This document shows, one piece after another, positions 53,301 through 64,000 of a DNA stretch of 64,000 nt (position 1 is its first letter; each line of letters begins with the position of its first letter). The position numbers and the translations under genes were made by a program. Under the pieces are notes generated by a model that saw only the letters and a program-made list of their open reading frames with translations, searched no databases and was not told the origin of the DNA. Source of the DNA: Mesocentrotus franciscanus (taxonomy: Eukaryota; Echinodermata; Echinoidea; Camarodonta; Strongylocentrotidae); the NCBI GenBank assembly GCA_037976565.1, contig CP137682.1, forward strand, positions 1,614,867 through 1,678,866, written 5' to 3'.

Positions 53301-53762
53301 TTCACTTACAAGCAAACATAAAAGTATATGATAGTTTAGGTTTGTTGCAAATTGACATGGCTATATACATGTTAGCCTACAAATCTTAACATTATAATAT
53401 ACAACGAAATGGAAAATTTGGATGGGGAAGGACCTTAAAGGTAATAGAAAGTTTTGGTATGGGGTCATGAATTTGGTTCAAATGAACATATAGGAAGCAT
53501 ATTCATTTCAATTTATTTCCACTTTAAAAACAATTTACGAATCAAATAACATATTCATATGAATACTAGTGGCGGGATCATGAAAAGCACTATTTGGGAT
53601 ATTAAAAATGACCCCTTATAAACAAGTATACACATAACGGCTTATACATTGTCAGAAAATATCAAAAATTATAACAGGAGAAAAACATAACAAAAACATT
53701 AAAATAATAAAAAAAATTGATAAGGAAGAAAAGATAGGAAACATCAACAAAATATTCATCAT

Positions 53763-53878
53763 TTATAAGTTCAGTAGGTGTTGTTTAACTAACCGTTTAA
53801 ACTGTTTAACGGTCTTACTATTCTTGAGATTAGTTGGGAGGTTATTTAAAATAATTGGTTCATTGTAAACAAAATGAA
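53763..53878 (-). pseudogene. C-terminal end of a LINE reverse transcriptase
   Basis: Reads EPIILNNLPTNLKNSKTV and KQFKRLVKQHLLNL then stop. The pattern W/NNLP...L...T...FKR.LK..LL is the usual carboxyl end of CR1/L2-type polymerases. Surrounding sequence (53330-53760) is probably its 3' UTR. Only a fragment. Confidence 0.6.
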
Positions 53879-53879
53879 T

Positions 53880-54415
53880 TTTGATTATTCAATTTTCTCG
53901 AAAGCAGAACAGTTTTAGGGGCTAAATTTTCTAGTGCTTATAATACATCCAAAGGGGCATCAAAACAGATCAAAATAAAAAAAAATTACTATCCATCCAA
54001 TTTTCAAAATATCCCAATACTTTGCATTGCCTTTTCGCTTTTTAGCACATAACCTGCTGGTAGAAAAAAAAATAGATGGAAAACAAAAAAGGCAAGGGGA
54101 AAGAGATAGGTATGAAGGAGAAAGAGATAGAGAGAGAGAAAGAGAAGGACGGGCAGGTAAGAAGAAGAGGCAGAGGAATAAGAGAAAGAGAAATAGGAGA
54201 AACCTCTACCTCTAAAGTATGGAATACAAAACAATAATAATACAGTAACAAAAAAAAACCCAGTTTCATTACATTGGTATGATTCAACAAAAAGAGGTAT
54301 GTAGGCATAATATACAATATATGGCCTGAGAACATCTAGTTGGATCTATGTGGTCAGTCGAATCGACTGTAGTCGTCCATTTCCTCGAGGGGCGGTAACC
54401 CCGCGGAAAATAGAC
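53880..54415. other. AT-rich spacer with a GA-rich tract
   Basis: A purine-rich run (54070-54205) makes charged open frames on one strand and hydrophobic ones on the other. Nothing gene-like. Confidence 0.5.
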
Positions 54416-54444
54416 TATTGACTTAAGTCCTTTCCATTGACCTA

Positions 54445-54936
54445 ATGGGAATCATAAGCTCAGTCTACAAGCCACCTCTTGAGCCTTTCGACCTGCCCGG
54501 CAGAGCTACTAACGGCAGGATGAATGTGGTCATTGGTGACTTCAACAGCCACAGCACTACCTGGGGATATAGAGAAATGAACGAAGATGGTGAACTTGTT
54601 GAGACGTGGGCAGATGCTCACCAGCTGTCCCTCATTCATGACGCTAAGCTTCCTGCCTCCTTCAACAGCGCAAGGTGGAGACGTGGCTACAACCCTGACC
54701 TGATATTTACATCTACCAGGATTGCCAACCAGTGCGAGAAAGTCGTTCTCGACCCAATCCCTCACTCTCAGCACCGACCGATAGGGCTTAAGGTTAATGC
54801 AGTCATTACTCCACGAGCAGTACCCTTCCGACGTCGTTTCAATCTCAGGAAGGCAAACTGGGAAAAGTTCGCTAAGGACCTTGACTCTTCCATCCAGGAC
54901 CTACCTGCCACCCCCAAAACTATGACACCTTTGTAG
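54445..54936 (+). pseudogene. LINE endonuclease C-terminal part
   Basis: Contains VVIGDFNSHSTTWGY, RGYNPDLIFTS and a final SQHRPIGLKV, the motifs of the apurinic-like endonuclease of non-LTR retrotransposons (the H of the last motif is a catalytic residue). The first part of the domain is missing because of 5' truncation. A frameshift follows at about 54930. Confidence 0.8.
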
Positions 54937-54938
54937 AG

Positions 54939-56262
54939 TTGATGAAGAAATCGTCAAGGCGTAACATCCCTCGAGGCTGCCGCACAAGCTACATGCAAGG
55001 CTTGACGGACCACTCCAAGGTGTTGTATGAAGACTACATCGAATACTTCCAGATGGACCCCTTTAGTAAGGAGACACTGGAATCTGGAGAAAATCTTACC
55101 AAGGAAATTGCCGAATCTAGAAGGAGGAAGTGGCAGGAATTCATACAATCCACTGACATGACACATAGCAGCAGGAAAGCATGGAAAACGATCCGGATAC
55201 TGGGCAACGACTACACAAAGACGCAATCAAGATCTCAAGTCACTGCCAACCAAGTCGCCCACCAACTCTTAGTGAATGACCGGGGAAACCCTGACCATCT
55301 CCCCAGAAGAGCTAGGCTCCCCAAGGTCCCAGACACTCAAAGCTCTCAAGATGTCCAAGGCTTCACCAAACTGTTCACCATGAACGACCTGCTTGCTGCC
55401 ATCAAAGCAATGAAAAACAACAAAGCTGCTGGACTTGATGACATCCTCTGCGAGCAGATCAAACAACTTAGACCAGGTGCCCTCAAACTGGCTCCTCGAC
55501 ATGTTCAACAAATGCTTGAGCACCAACAACATCCCAAAGCTCTGGAGGAAAGCCAAAGTTATTGCCCGTCTGAAGCCTGGCAAGGATCCAGCTAGTCCAA
55601 AGAGCTACAGACCTATCTCCCCACTGTGCCATACATATAAGCTATTCGAGCGGCTTATTCTCAACCGCATCGCCCCATTCGTGGATGAACATCTTATCCC
55701 GGAACAAGCAGGGTTTAGGCCAGGAAAGTCATGCACTGGCCAACTCCTAAACCTCACTCAGTTCATTGAGGATGGCTATGAGGGTAAGCTAATCACCGAA
55801 GCTGCTTTCGTTGACCTCTCTGCTGCCTACGACACCGTGAATCACAGAATCCTCACCAGGAAGATCTTTGATCTGACAAAGGATGTGAGACTGACTGGAC
55901 TCATCTAGACATTGCTGTCCAACCGGCGATTTTTTGTGGTCCTCAACGGCAATCGCAGCAGATGTCGCAGACAAAAAAATTGCCTCCCACAAGGAAGTGT
56001 GCTTGCACCGCTGCCCTTCAATGTGTACACAAACGACCAACCGATCCATCCAAACACCAGGAGCTTTCTCTACGCTGATGATCTCTGCATCGCTACCCAG
56101 AACCAGTCTTTTGTGAAGTTGGAGGAGTCCCTCAGAGATGCCCTGGCCGGACTCATCCCATACTACGCGACCAACCACCTGAGAGTTAACCCTGAAAAAA
56201 CTCAGATAAGTGCTTTCCACCTCAAGAACAGGGATGCAAACCATCAACTAAGGATCAGCTAG
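54939..56262 (+). pseudogene. LINE reverse transcriptase, broken
   Basis: Pieces in three frames: linker (54939-55595), then fingers and palm (55435-55908) with KVIARLKPGKDPASPKS, YRPISPLCHTYKLFERL and FVDLSAAYDTVNH, ending in a stop. Next come CLPQGSVLAPLPFNVYTND and FLYADDLCIA (active site YADD), again ending in a stop. The thumb region continues with YLGVTLDRSLTYKNH to about 56520. The motifs resemble the Jockey/CR1 group. Confidence 0.85.
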
Positions 56263-57130
56263 TTTGGGAAAAGGCTGAAGCACACTCACAACCCAGTCTA
56301 CCTAGGCGTCACACTGGATCGCTCCCTTACCTACAAGAACCACATTGCTAACACAAAGGCAAAAGTTGGAGCCCGCAATAGCATCCTCAAGAAGCTAGCC
56401 AACACTACCTGGGGGACTGATGCCAGAACAATCCGGACAACAGCCCTTGCGCTTTGTTTCTCTGCTGCGGAGTATGCATCACCAGTATGGAGTAGGTCGG
56501 CCCATGCACCAAGATTGACCCAGCTCTAAATTCATCCTGCAGAGCAATCACTGGTTGCCTTAGGCCACCAAAGTAGAAGACCTCTACCTGTTTTGCGGTA
56601 TTGCCCTACCACACATCAGAAGGTTGGTCTTGTCCCAGAAAGAAAAGGACAAACAAGAAAATAATCCACTCCACCCACTCTACCAACAACAGCCAGTGGG
56701 CAAGCGGCTCAAATCCAGACACAGCTTCCTGCACACTGTAGAGCCGCTTAATACGTAGCGCTCTTTAACCAAAGGATGACTCTGTGGTCTAACCACCTCC
56801 AGACCACTCCTCATAAACTCTCCCTCAGCCCGAAGGAATCCCTTGCATCCGGCTCCAGCGAGACTTGGCCTTCTTGGCTAAGCCTCAACCGCCTAAGAAC
56901 TGGTTACGAACGATGCAGAGTCCTAATGCAGAGGTGGGGGTTTCGGAGACGAACAAACAGCATGTGAATGCGGCCAGGAACAGACAATGGAACACCTGCT
57001 AGTCTGCCCACTCCTGCCAGAGCCATGCACCCAAGATGACCTGGAAGCCGTGAACTGCCGTGCCAGAGCCTGTGTGGAGCACTGGACGGGACTTGTGTAG
57101 TGACTCGATAAGGAGAAGAAGACTTAAGTC

Positions 57131-57502
57131 ATTGAGACGGACCCCATAGATTCTGAGACGGACCCCATAGATTCAACTAGATTTAAATAAGACAGTGCAT
57201 ATAGAGTCCATTGACATGAAGGCTATGTGCTCTCTTTCAATGTGGATTATAATTTGACTGAAATTCGCGGAACGATTATTATGCGGTGGGCCTACCGTGG
57301 TCTACCGTGGTATTGAACTTAAATGCCTTCCGGCCGTGTCCATTAGTGAAATGGATCATCATGAATTATTCGTTGTTAGCTTCGGAACGGATTTAATATT
57401 GACATATATAGCAGTTTGCCAATTTGTGAACCACTTTGAGTCCGGAACTTAATTGAAATGGTGTCTGCGTTCATTATGTTTATCGCAACAACTTCCTTTT
57501 AC
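57131..57502. other. Spacer, nothing recognised
   Basis: Includes a short direct repeat 'gagacggaccccatagattc' at about 57137 and 57158. No gene is seen. Confidence 0.5.
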
Positions 57503-57710
57503 CTTGAAGGGAATTCTACCCTGATACTAAGCTGGTTTTATTTGGAGCAGAAAATGAGAGAAATAGGTCAGTGGAAGTTTGAGCAAATTCCGATTAAAAC
57601 TGAGAACGTTATGAATTTTTGTAGTTGCAATCGTTCTAAGACGAATTGGCAACTTTGTGATGGATCTTACGAGATCCCCTCCGATTTGCTATGTACTATA
57701 CTATTAAACG
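57503..57710 (+). mobile_element. Partial MITE of family C
   Basis: gggaattctaccctgatact, then ggttttatttggagcagaaa and 'aaataggtcagtg', matches the inverted half of the TTAA element at 29814-30248 over roughly 200 bp. The other end is missing. Confidence 0.6.
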
Positions 57711-57821
57711 AAAGAAAATATTTTTTATGGGATCTCTAAAGAGACTTATTATTATCATTATTATCATTATTTGTATTATTATCATTATCATCAGCTCATA
57801 TTTCATTAAACGTATAGTTCC

Positions 57822-58182
57822 CACTGGCGGATCCAGGGGGGGGGGCACAGGGGGCACGTGGTATCCCATTCAAAGATAGGTGTAAAAGATAAGATAAAGG
57901 GGACAGACGAAACGATCAGAACAGTATACATGAGGAGCATCATCTTAAGCAACACCGGCAAAAAAAAAAAAAAATTAGTGCTCACTACCCGACAACCCTC
58001 CCCCGAGCAAATTTTCGGCCGGCGATTTTCCAATTTTCCAATTTTCGGGTGAGAAAAAAATGTGCTCACTACCCCTCCCACTGAGCGGAATTTTCGACCG
58101 GCGCGATTTTCAAGTTTGCGGAGAAAAAAATTGTGCCCCCTCCCTTGTGCCCCCCGTCTAAGAAATCCTCGATCCGCGCCTG
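57822..58182. mobile_element. TIR element carrying a GPCR fragment
   Basis: Ends cactggcggatccaggg and, inverted from the right, caggcgcggatcgagg, with G-rich subterminal 'gggggcacaggggg' opposite 'ccccctcccttgtgcccccc'. Inside, 57857-57949 copies 58385-58477 of the neighbouring receptor at 91 of 93 positions, in the same orientation. The rest is G/C-rich element sequence. The target duplication is not resolved. Confidence 0.75.
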
Positions 58183-58225
58183 ATTCCTACTATAGTTTCC
58201 CGTTTTCATGAAAAGGACAAGAGAA

Positions 58226-59521
58226 TTAAGGATCTACTTTTTGCCTGTTTTTCACTTTTCGAATGTTAATTCTGGCTATCATCTTGACAGCTGCTGATCG
58301 AAAATTCTTGTTGCTCCACAAGAAAATGTAAGGCATTGTAGCGCTATAAACCGGAATGAGATACGCAAACTTCCTCAGCTTCAACGTGGTATCCCAGTCA
58401 AAGATAGGTGTAAAAGATAAGATAAAGGGGACAGACGAAACGATCAGAACAGTATACATGAGAAGCATCATCTTAAGAAAACGTACTTCACTTTCGGCCA
58501 TACCGTGTTTCCTAAGGTTTGCTCCCTTTTGGACATCCCCTCGACGATGGGATGGAGAGCAACACTGAAAACACGTCACCCCTATATCTTTACGAGTGTC
58601 CGCCTCGTGAACTCGTGACTCCTCATCAAATGTTTCTGCGCCGTCGTTTTTGATCGTATTTCGCGGTGCGATTCTATTCTCTTCGTCTCTTGTACAAGAT
58701 GGTCCAGGGTGGCTAAGCGACTCGTTGTCGCGCTCCTGAGCTACTGTTTGGTCGGGTAGGCCGACAGCAGTTGCACGTGTTTCTAGCTGTTCCTTGATCA
58801 TGTTGATGTCAGCTCTAAGTGGAGAAACTTGTCTTTCCATTCGCTGCCTGTGTACTCGGATTTTACGAAGGGTTATGAAATGCATCAGCGGAACGATGGC
58901 AAGAGGCAAGAACCAAAAAAGTGCGAGTACGTTACTCACCGTCTCGAAGGCATTTTGTAATGTGCGATCGCCCAGTGAGTAAATAAACAAATAGAACGAC
59001 ACCCAGTTAGGTACAGTTGTTACGATGGCTGCCAACCAAAGACCAACGAGGACACAGACGATTCGTGTACGGGGGACGCACCAAGTAAGGAAGGTGGTCT
59101 TTGGGCGTGTAATCAGGAGATATCTATTAGTGGCTACTGCGCAGAGACTGTACATTGATAAGTTATTAGCCAGGCTCATGGCCATAATACTATTTCCAAC
59201 AAAGAAAAATTTTATGAAGTCGTCAATGTAAGTGAAGTTGATTATGATATAGATCGGGTTGACGAGAGCGGACATGACTAGGTTGACGACCGATGTGTGG
59301 ACCATGTAGATATTGATCGAATGCGTTCGTAAAGGGCGGTGCGTACAGAAAGCCAGAACAGTCAATCCATTGCCAAGTGTTCCAAGTAATATCATGATAA
59401 CAAAGAACAGTATTGCGATGATATTCAAAGGATTCGTTAATATTTTATAATCATCAAAAATATTTCCATAGGCCATAAATGATAGAGACCAAGTCGTAGA
59501 ATTTAAGTCACCCATTGTCAC
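58226..59521 (-). CDS. Rhodopsin-class GPCR, single exon, 431 residues, orphan
   Basis: Seven hydrophobic segments: TM1 about 33-58 (with GN at 50-51), TM2 70-95, TM3 105-132, TM4 153-173, TM5 193-217, TM6 349-371 and TM7 384-402. NST sequon at residue 7. TM3 ends ATNRYLLITRP, so DRY is replaced by NRY. TM7 ends TMPYIF in place of NPxxY. TM6 keeps a proline (SSVPF) but lacks CWxP. The third intracellular loop is about 130 residues and charged. The usual cysteine at the top of TM3 is absent. Intronless receptors of this kind form large lineage-specific sets in echinoderms. Ligand and G protein unknown. Start taken at the first Met, with Met3 as an alternative. Confidence 0.85.
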   Translation of the reverse strand: MTMGDLNSTTWSLSFMAYGNIFDDYKILTNPLNIIAILFFVIMILLGTLGNGLTVLAFCTHRPLRTHSINIYMVHTSVVNLVMSALVNPIYIIINFTYIDDFIKFFFVGNSIMAMSLANNLSMYSLCAVATNRYLLITRPKTTFLTWCVPRTRIVCVLVGLWLAAIVTTVPNWVSFYLFIYSLGDRTLQNAFETVSNVLALFWFLPLAIVPLMHFITLRKIRVHRQRMERQVSPLRADINMIKEQLETRATAVGLPDQTVAQERDNESLSHPGPSCTRDEENRIAPRNTIKNDGAETFDEESRVHEADTRKDIGVTCFQCCSPSHRRGDVQKGANLRKHGMAESEVRFLKMMLLMYTVLIVSSVPFILSFTPIFDWDTTLKLRKFAYLIPVYSATMPYIFLWSNKNFRSAAVKMIARINIRKVKNRQKVDP

Positions 59522-60420
59522 TTCTGAAGGATTCCCGCACTCATGATCATGACGTCATCTGTTCATCACAGGAACTGCAGTAACTTGTTATTTTGAGGCA
59601 CTTACGTCTTTTAGCGAATCATGGTAGATTTTCATCAATGTTGGTTTGTTTTTTGTTAATGGTAATTCTCCAACGGTTTCTCTATTCGATCGTATTTTCC
59701 CTGGAAATTCAAACAAAAAAGTACACAGAGGATAATCAAAGCATTTTGGTTTGTATTGTAAAATGGTCAATCTGCAATTATTAATCATCATCGGGTTCTC
59801 GTTGTCCCTTTTTCTTTGTATCTTCCCTGAATAATAAAAAAGTGGTAGATAAACGTAAGTGCTGTGAATAAAAAAAGGATTTTGGAAGTCAATTTTTTTT
59901 AATATGACTATAGATTTTATATTCTGTTTAAACGTAAAAACTCTAATTTAATGCATGCAGGCGTTCCGGACCGACTTTCTTATACGTTTTTATGATCAAG
60001 GCCTTGTTACATAAAAATCGACTTACAATCTATCGTAAAAATCTATTATACCTCCAATCTTCCTGACCTAAAGGCATTTCAGCATGCATTGTAGGCATAT
60101 CTACCTGGAAAGGAAATTAATCGTTAGTAACGATTGATTTGAAGGAGATACGATTAGTGGAAACTTTTTATCTATCTTACTGGGGTCATCATGCTCATAG
60201 GACATGTTCATGGTCGAGAGGGGAAGAAATAGTGATACATAATTACAATAACAACGACAATTAAAATGATTAACATGATAGAAATGGGGTAAACATGGAA
60301 CTGGTGGAGAAGAATGAAAGGGCGGGGCAGAACTGCTGTGAATAAATGAGGTTAAAAGATAAAACGAGCGGCGTAGAATTAGGGAAAGATAAAGAAATGA
60401 GGAGGTTGAGAGGAATAGAG
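59522..60420. other. Region upstream of the GPCR
   Basis: AT-rich. It should contain the receptor's promoter and possible untranslated exons, but no defined element can be pointed to. Confidence 0.4.
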
Positions 60421-60439
60421 GACGGAAAAATCAAAGGGG

Positions 60440-60625
60440 GGGGAGATGAAAAACATTTGCCACACTCCACCCAGGTGAAGTAAATGGGTACCTGGTAGGA
60501 ATTTATTCCTTGAAACGCAGCGCGCGTAACAGCTGCACTGCTAAAGCCAGGGTAATTATGCTGCATTATTGTAGAGTGCTTAGAGACTTCTGATGAAGTA
60601 AGTGTTAGGCGCTATATAAGCACTA
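60440..60625 (+). mobile_element. SINE or LINE 3' tail
   Basis: Sequence 'gggtacctggtaggaattta', 'gtgcttagagacttctgatg' and the end aggcgctatataagcac-tataattatt follow the layout of CR1/L2-type retroposon tails found across marine invertebrates. Its start is not defined. Confidence 0.6.
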
Positions 60626-60629
60626 TAAT

Positions 60630-61184
60630 TATTAAAAACATTAGAAAAAACATAAACAAAGATAATTCAGATGCTAAAAAAAAGTTGAGTTCGACAAAGG
60701 CGGATAAAAGGGTACATTCTGAAAAGACAAAGTTAATTTAAAACCGTTAGAGATCGATAAGAAGATCACTTACCTATCTCATGGCACCACCAATGGAATA
60801 CGTCCATCCACAAGCGACATTAACATCGTCTGGCTCACTTTTATCCGCTACATTAATTGATTGGCGTAGTAACCCATCACCGAACATCACTAAACGTCGC
60901 AATTAGGAGATAGGCAGTTTATTGGTGGCAACGAATTGTTAATTTGAACTTAATCAGGCAAAATGATGACAGAGTATGACAGCTCAGTATTGAAATAACA
61001 ATTCAACCTTGTCAGCACAGAAATGCATTTTTGGACGGCAAGAAAGGGTAATGGGGGAAAGGCGAAGGTTTGGGTAGATATAGAGCTAATATAGGACATT
61101 TCTTAATGTGTTTTTTCGTCAGCGAGGGCATCTTAATTTTGGACAGATGGACAGAGAAATTGGAGAAGGGGTGAACGTTTGGGT
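60630..61184. other. Intergenic DNA, nothing recognised
   Basis: No gene, RNA or transposon end is visible before the hAT-like element. Confidence 0.4.
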
Positions 61185-62569
61185 CAGTGGCGTAAAGAAC
61201 AAAATAGTTTGGGGGGGCTGGCAGACAAAAAATCCGCATCACCCACTCTTACATGCAGGCCCCGCTGAACGTTTTTCAAAGGGGTGGGGGTAAAGTATTT
61301 ACGATCAGGTAGTGTAAATTGGCGTGGGGTCTAGGGCATTTAGTTACGGTCCAGATGAGCATATTTTGATACCTTTTTCATGACACTGGCAGGTCACTAA
61401 TTGGCGTGGGGTCCAGGGGGCAGAGCCCCCGGAAGCTCAGGGGTTTAGGGGCTTAGGCCCCCTGGTGGGGTCGAGGGGGCGGAGCCTCCAGAAGCTCAGG
61501 GTTTTAGGCATTTAATTACGGTCAGATGAGCATATTTTGATACCCTATTTGTGACACTGGCAGGTCACTAATTGGCGTGGGGTCCAGGGGCGGAGCCCCC
61601 GGAAGCTCAGGGTTTTAGGCAATAAATTACTGTCAGATGAGTATCCAGGGACCTGACTTAGGGCCATTGGTTGGGTCCAGGGGACAGAGCCCTGGAAGCT
61701 CAGGGTTTTAGGCGTTTAATTACGGTCAGATGATCATATTTTGATACCTTATTTGTGACAGTGGCAGGACACTAATTGGCGTGGGTCCAGGGGCGGGGTC
61801 CAGGGCGGAGCCCCAGAAGCTCAGGGTTTAAGGCATTTTATAACGGTCAGATAGCATTCAGGGGCCCGCCTTAGGGCCCTAGGTGGGGTCCAGAGGGCAG
61901 AGCCGCTGGAGGCTCAGGGGTTTTAGGCGTTCAATTACGGTCAGATGAGCATATTTTGATATCTTATTTGGGACACTGGCAGGACACTAATTGGCGTGGG
62001 GTCCAGGGGCGGAGCCCTAGAAGCTCAGGGTTTCATGCATTTTATAACGGTCAGATAAGCATTTATTCAGGGGCCCGCCTTAAGGCCCCTGGTGGGTTCG
62101 AGGGGCAGAGCCCGGAAGTTCAGGGGTGTTAGGCATTTAAATACGGTCAGATTAGCATTTTTTAATACCTTATTTGTGACACTGGCAGGACACTAATTGG
62201 CGTGGGGTCCAGTTGCGGAGCCCCCAGAATTACCGTTAGATGAGCATCCAGGAGCCTGCCTTAGGGCCCTAGGTGGAATCCAGGGGACAGAGCCCCCGGA
62301 AGCTCAGGGCTTTTAGGCATTTTATAACGGTCAGATAAGCATTCAGGGGCCCGCCTTAAGGCCCCTGGTGGGTTCGAGGGGGCTGAGCCACGGGAAGTTC
62401 TGGGGTTTTAGGCATTTAATTACGGTCAGATGAGCATATTTTGATACCTCATTATTTTGTGTCACTGGCAGGTCACTATTCTTTCTTTCTTTCTCTCTTT
62501 CTTTTTATTTCTCTTTAGCAGGGGCGGATCTAGCTTTTTGTTAAGGGAGGGGGGCGGTTTGACCAAATG

Positions 62570-63440
62570 ACAATGCGGAGCATCGTCCACGAGCCGCGTA
62601 GCGGCGAGGCGATTTTGGGGGGCTATTTTGAACCCCGGCCCGTAAGCGATGTTTTCCTGGCATCTACTAACACAATGGAGACCACAAAAAGCAGTGCTTG
62701 ATAACGTCTTTTAAATCAAGTAACAGCTAAAACAATTTGACCCAATGACGATGCGGAGCATCGTCCACCAGCCGCGAAGCGGCGAGGCGATTTTGGGGCT
62801 ATTTCGAACACCATAAGTGATGCGGAGCATCGTCCACGAGCCGCGTAGCGGCGAGGCGATTTGGGGGCTATTTTGAACCCTCGTAAGTGATGTTTTCCTG
62901 GCATCTACTAACACAATGGAGACCACAAAAAGCAGTGCTTGATAACGTCTTTTTAAATCAAGTAACAGCTAAAACAATTTGACCCAATGCGGAGCATCGT
63001 CCACCAGCCGCGTAGCGGCGAGGCGATTTTGGGGGGCTATTTCGAACACCATAAGTGATGCGGAGCATCATCCGCGAGCCGCGTAGCGGCGAGGCGATTT
63101 GGGGCTATTTTGAACCCTCGTAAGTGATGTTTTCCTGGCATCTACTAACACAATGGAGACCATAAAGCAGTGCACGATAACGTCTTTGAAAATCAAGTAA
63201 CAGTTTAAACAGTTTGACCCAATGACGATGCAGAGCATCGTCTACGAGCCGCCCAGCGGCGAGGCGATTTTGGGGCTATTTTGAACTACCGTAAGTGATG
63301 CGGAGCATCGTCCACAAGCCGCGTAGCGGCGAGGCGATTTTGGGGGCTATTTTGAACCCCTGGCCCGTAAGTGATGTTTTCCTGGCATCTACTAACACAT
63401 TGGAGACCATAAAAAGCAGTGCATGATAACGTCTTGTTAA
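62570..63440. repeat. Tandem repeat with paired small hairpins
   Basis: Units of about 180-240 bp contain gatgcggagcatc and gccgcgtagcggc, each a perfect or near-perfect hairpin, followed by 'gttttcctggcatctactaa'. Starts at about 62575, 62750, 62990 and 63225. Part of the TIR element at 62519-63643. Confidence 0.85.
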
Positions 63441-63453
63441 ATCAAGTAACAGT

Positions 63454-63618
<165 letters not shown>

Positions 63619-64000
63619 CTAAACCCCCGTAGATACGCGCCTGTTTAGTATACTGTTTTCCAAAAAGTGGGGGCGGAGCCCCGTCGTTCTGCGGGCCCTG
63701 CTATGTAAGCCTCTAAATAAGCATATTTCTTGCCTGACTGTAAATTTAGGAATTTGTAATTTTCCAACAAACGCATAAAAAGTATAATTTAGTAAAAAGT
63801 GAGGAAAAATCTCGGATTATTATGTCATTTCAGCAACATTTGTAAATCACCGGTATCGAATTAGAAATGATCCACGTTTGAATTTTATTGTGACACTGGC
63901 AGGACACTAATTGCCCCCATCAGTACGCCTGTGGCCCCCAAACTACACCTTGTTGGCGGGGAAAATCGCAAATGACCTCCCCTACCTACTACCTATCTTC

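Larger units (their letters stand above)
54430..57120 (+). mobile_element. 5'-truncated LINE with a perfect 10-bp target duplication
   Basis: gacttaagtc occurs at 54420-54429 and 57121-57130. Between them lie the C-terminal part of an endonuclease and a reverse transcriptase, in order and on one strand. The 3' end is a short gataaggagaagaa tail. The clean duplication indicates insertion by target-primed reverse transcription of a truncated copy. Coding is broken by frameshifts and stops, so the copy is inactive. Confidence 0.9.

Noticed and set aside
62570..63440. CRISPR-like regular spacing
   Set aside because: The units are full-length tandem repeats with similar spacers, in a eukaryotic transposon. 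No CRISPR structure.

Overview
The window is a gene-poor, repeat-dense stretch of an animal nuclear genome. Spliced genes with GT-AG introns, one minor-class intron, a tRNA-derived SINE, several LINE fragments and many TIR elements point to a marine invertebrate. The protein sequences and repeat style fit an echinoderm, most likely a sea urchin, but the species cannot be fixed from sequence alone. A run of 500 Ns (9567-10066) marks an assembly gap.

Layout. 1-1.8 kb: a 36-bp minisatellite (about 37 copies) followed by a small Tc1/mariner-type MITE. 3.9-18.1 kb: duplicated blocks built from hAT-like elements full of 'ggcac' repeats, (TAG)n/105-bp modules and AT-rich spacer; no host gene seen. 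18.2-20.6 kb: a TTAA MITE, a LINE tail and a tRNA-type SINE.

20.7-35.6 kb, minus strand: the complete LSG1 gene, a circularly permuted GTPase of 60S ribosome maturation. I reconstruct 13 coding exons giving 726 residues, all joining in phase. Exon 5 lies under an antisense open frame, and intron 9 has AT-AC U12-type signals. 35.8-49.3 kb, plus strand: the complete YEATS4/GAS41 gene, an acetyl-histone reader of the SRCAP and TIP60 complexes, in 7 coding exons giving 236 residues, with a poly(A) signal near 50.58 kb. The two start codons are 245 bp apart, head to head, so the genes probably share a bidirectional promoter and could be co-regulated growth genes. Their introns hold most of the mobile DNA: a 0.7-kb near-perfect palindrome, a 4.1-kb hAT foldback element with a second hAT-like element inside it, a 2-kb foldback element, four TTAA-flanked MITEs, two 7SL-headed SINE copies or tails, a THAP-domain ORF and LINE pieces.

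50.6-57.1 kb: microsatellites, LINE remnants and a 5'-truncated LINE with a perfect 10-bp target duplication. 58.2-59.5 kb, minus strand: a single-exon rhodopsin-class GPCR. Just downstream is a TIR element carrying a 93-bp, 91/93-identical copy of that receptor's TM6. 61.2-64 kb: a hAT-like repeat interrupted by a second TIR element that carries a C2H2 zinc-finger fragment. Together these two elements suggest a non-autonomous TIR family that captures host coding sequence, the most unusual feature of the window.
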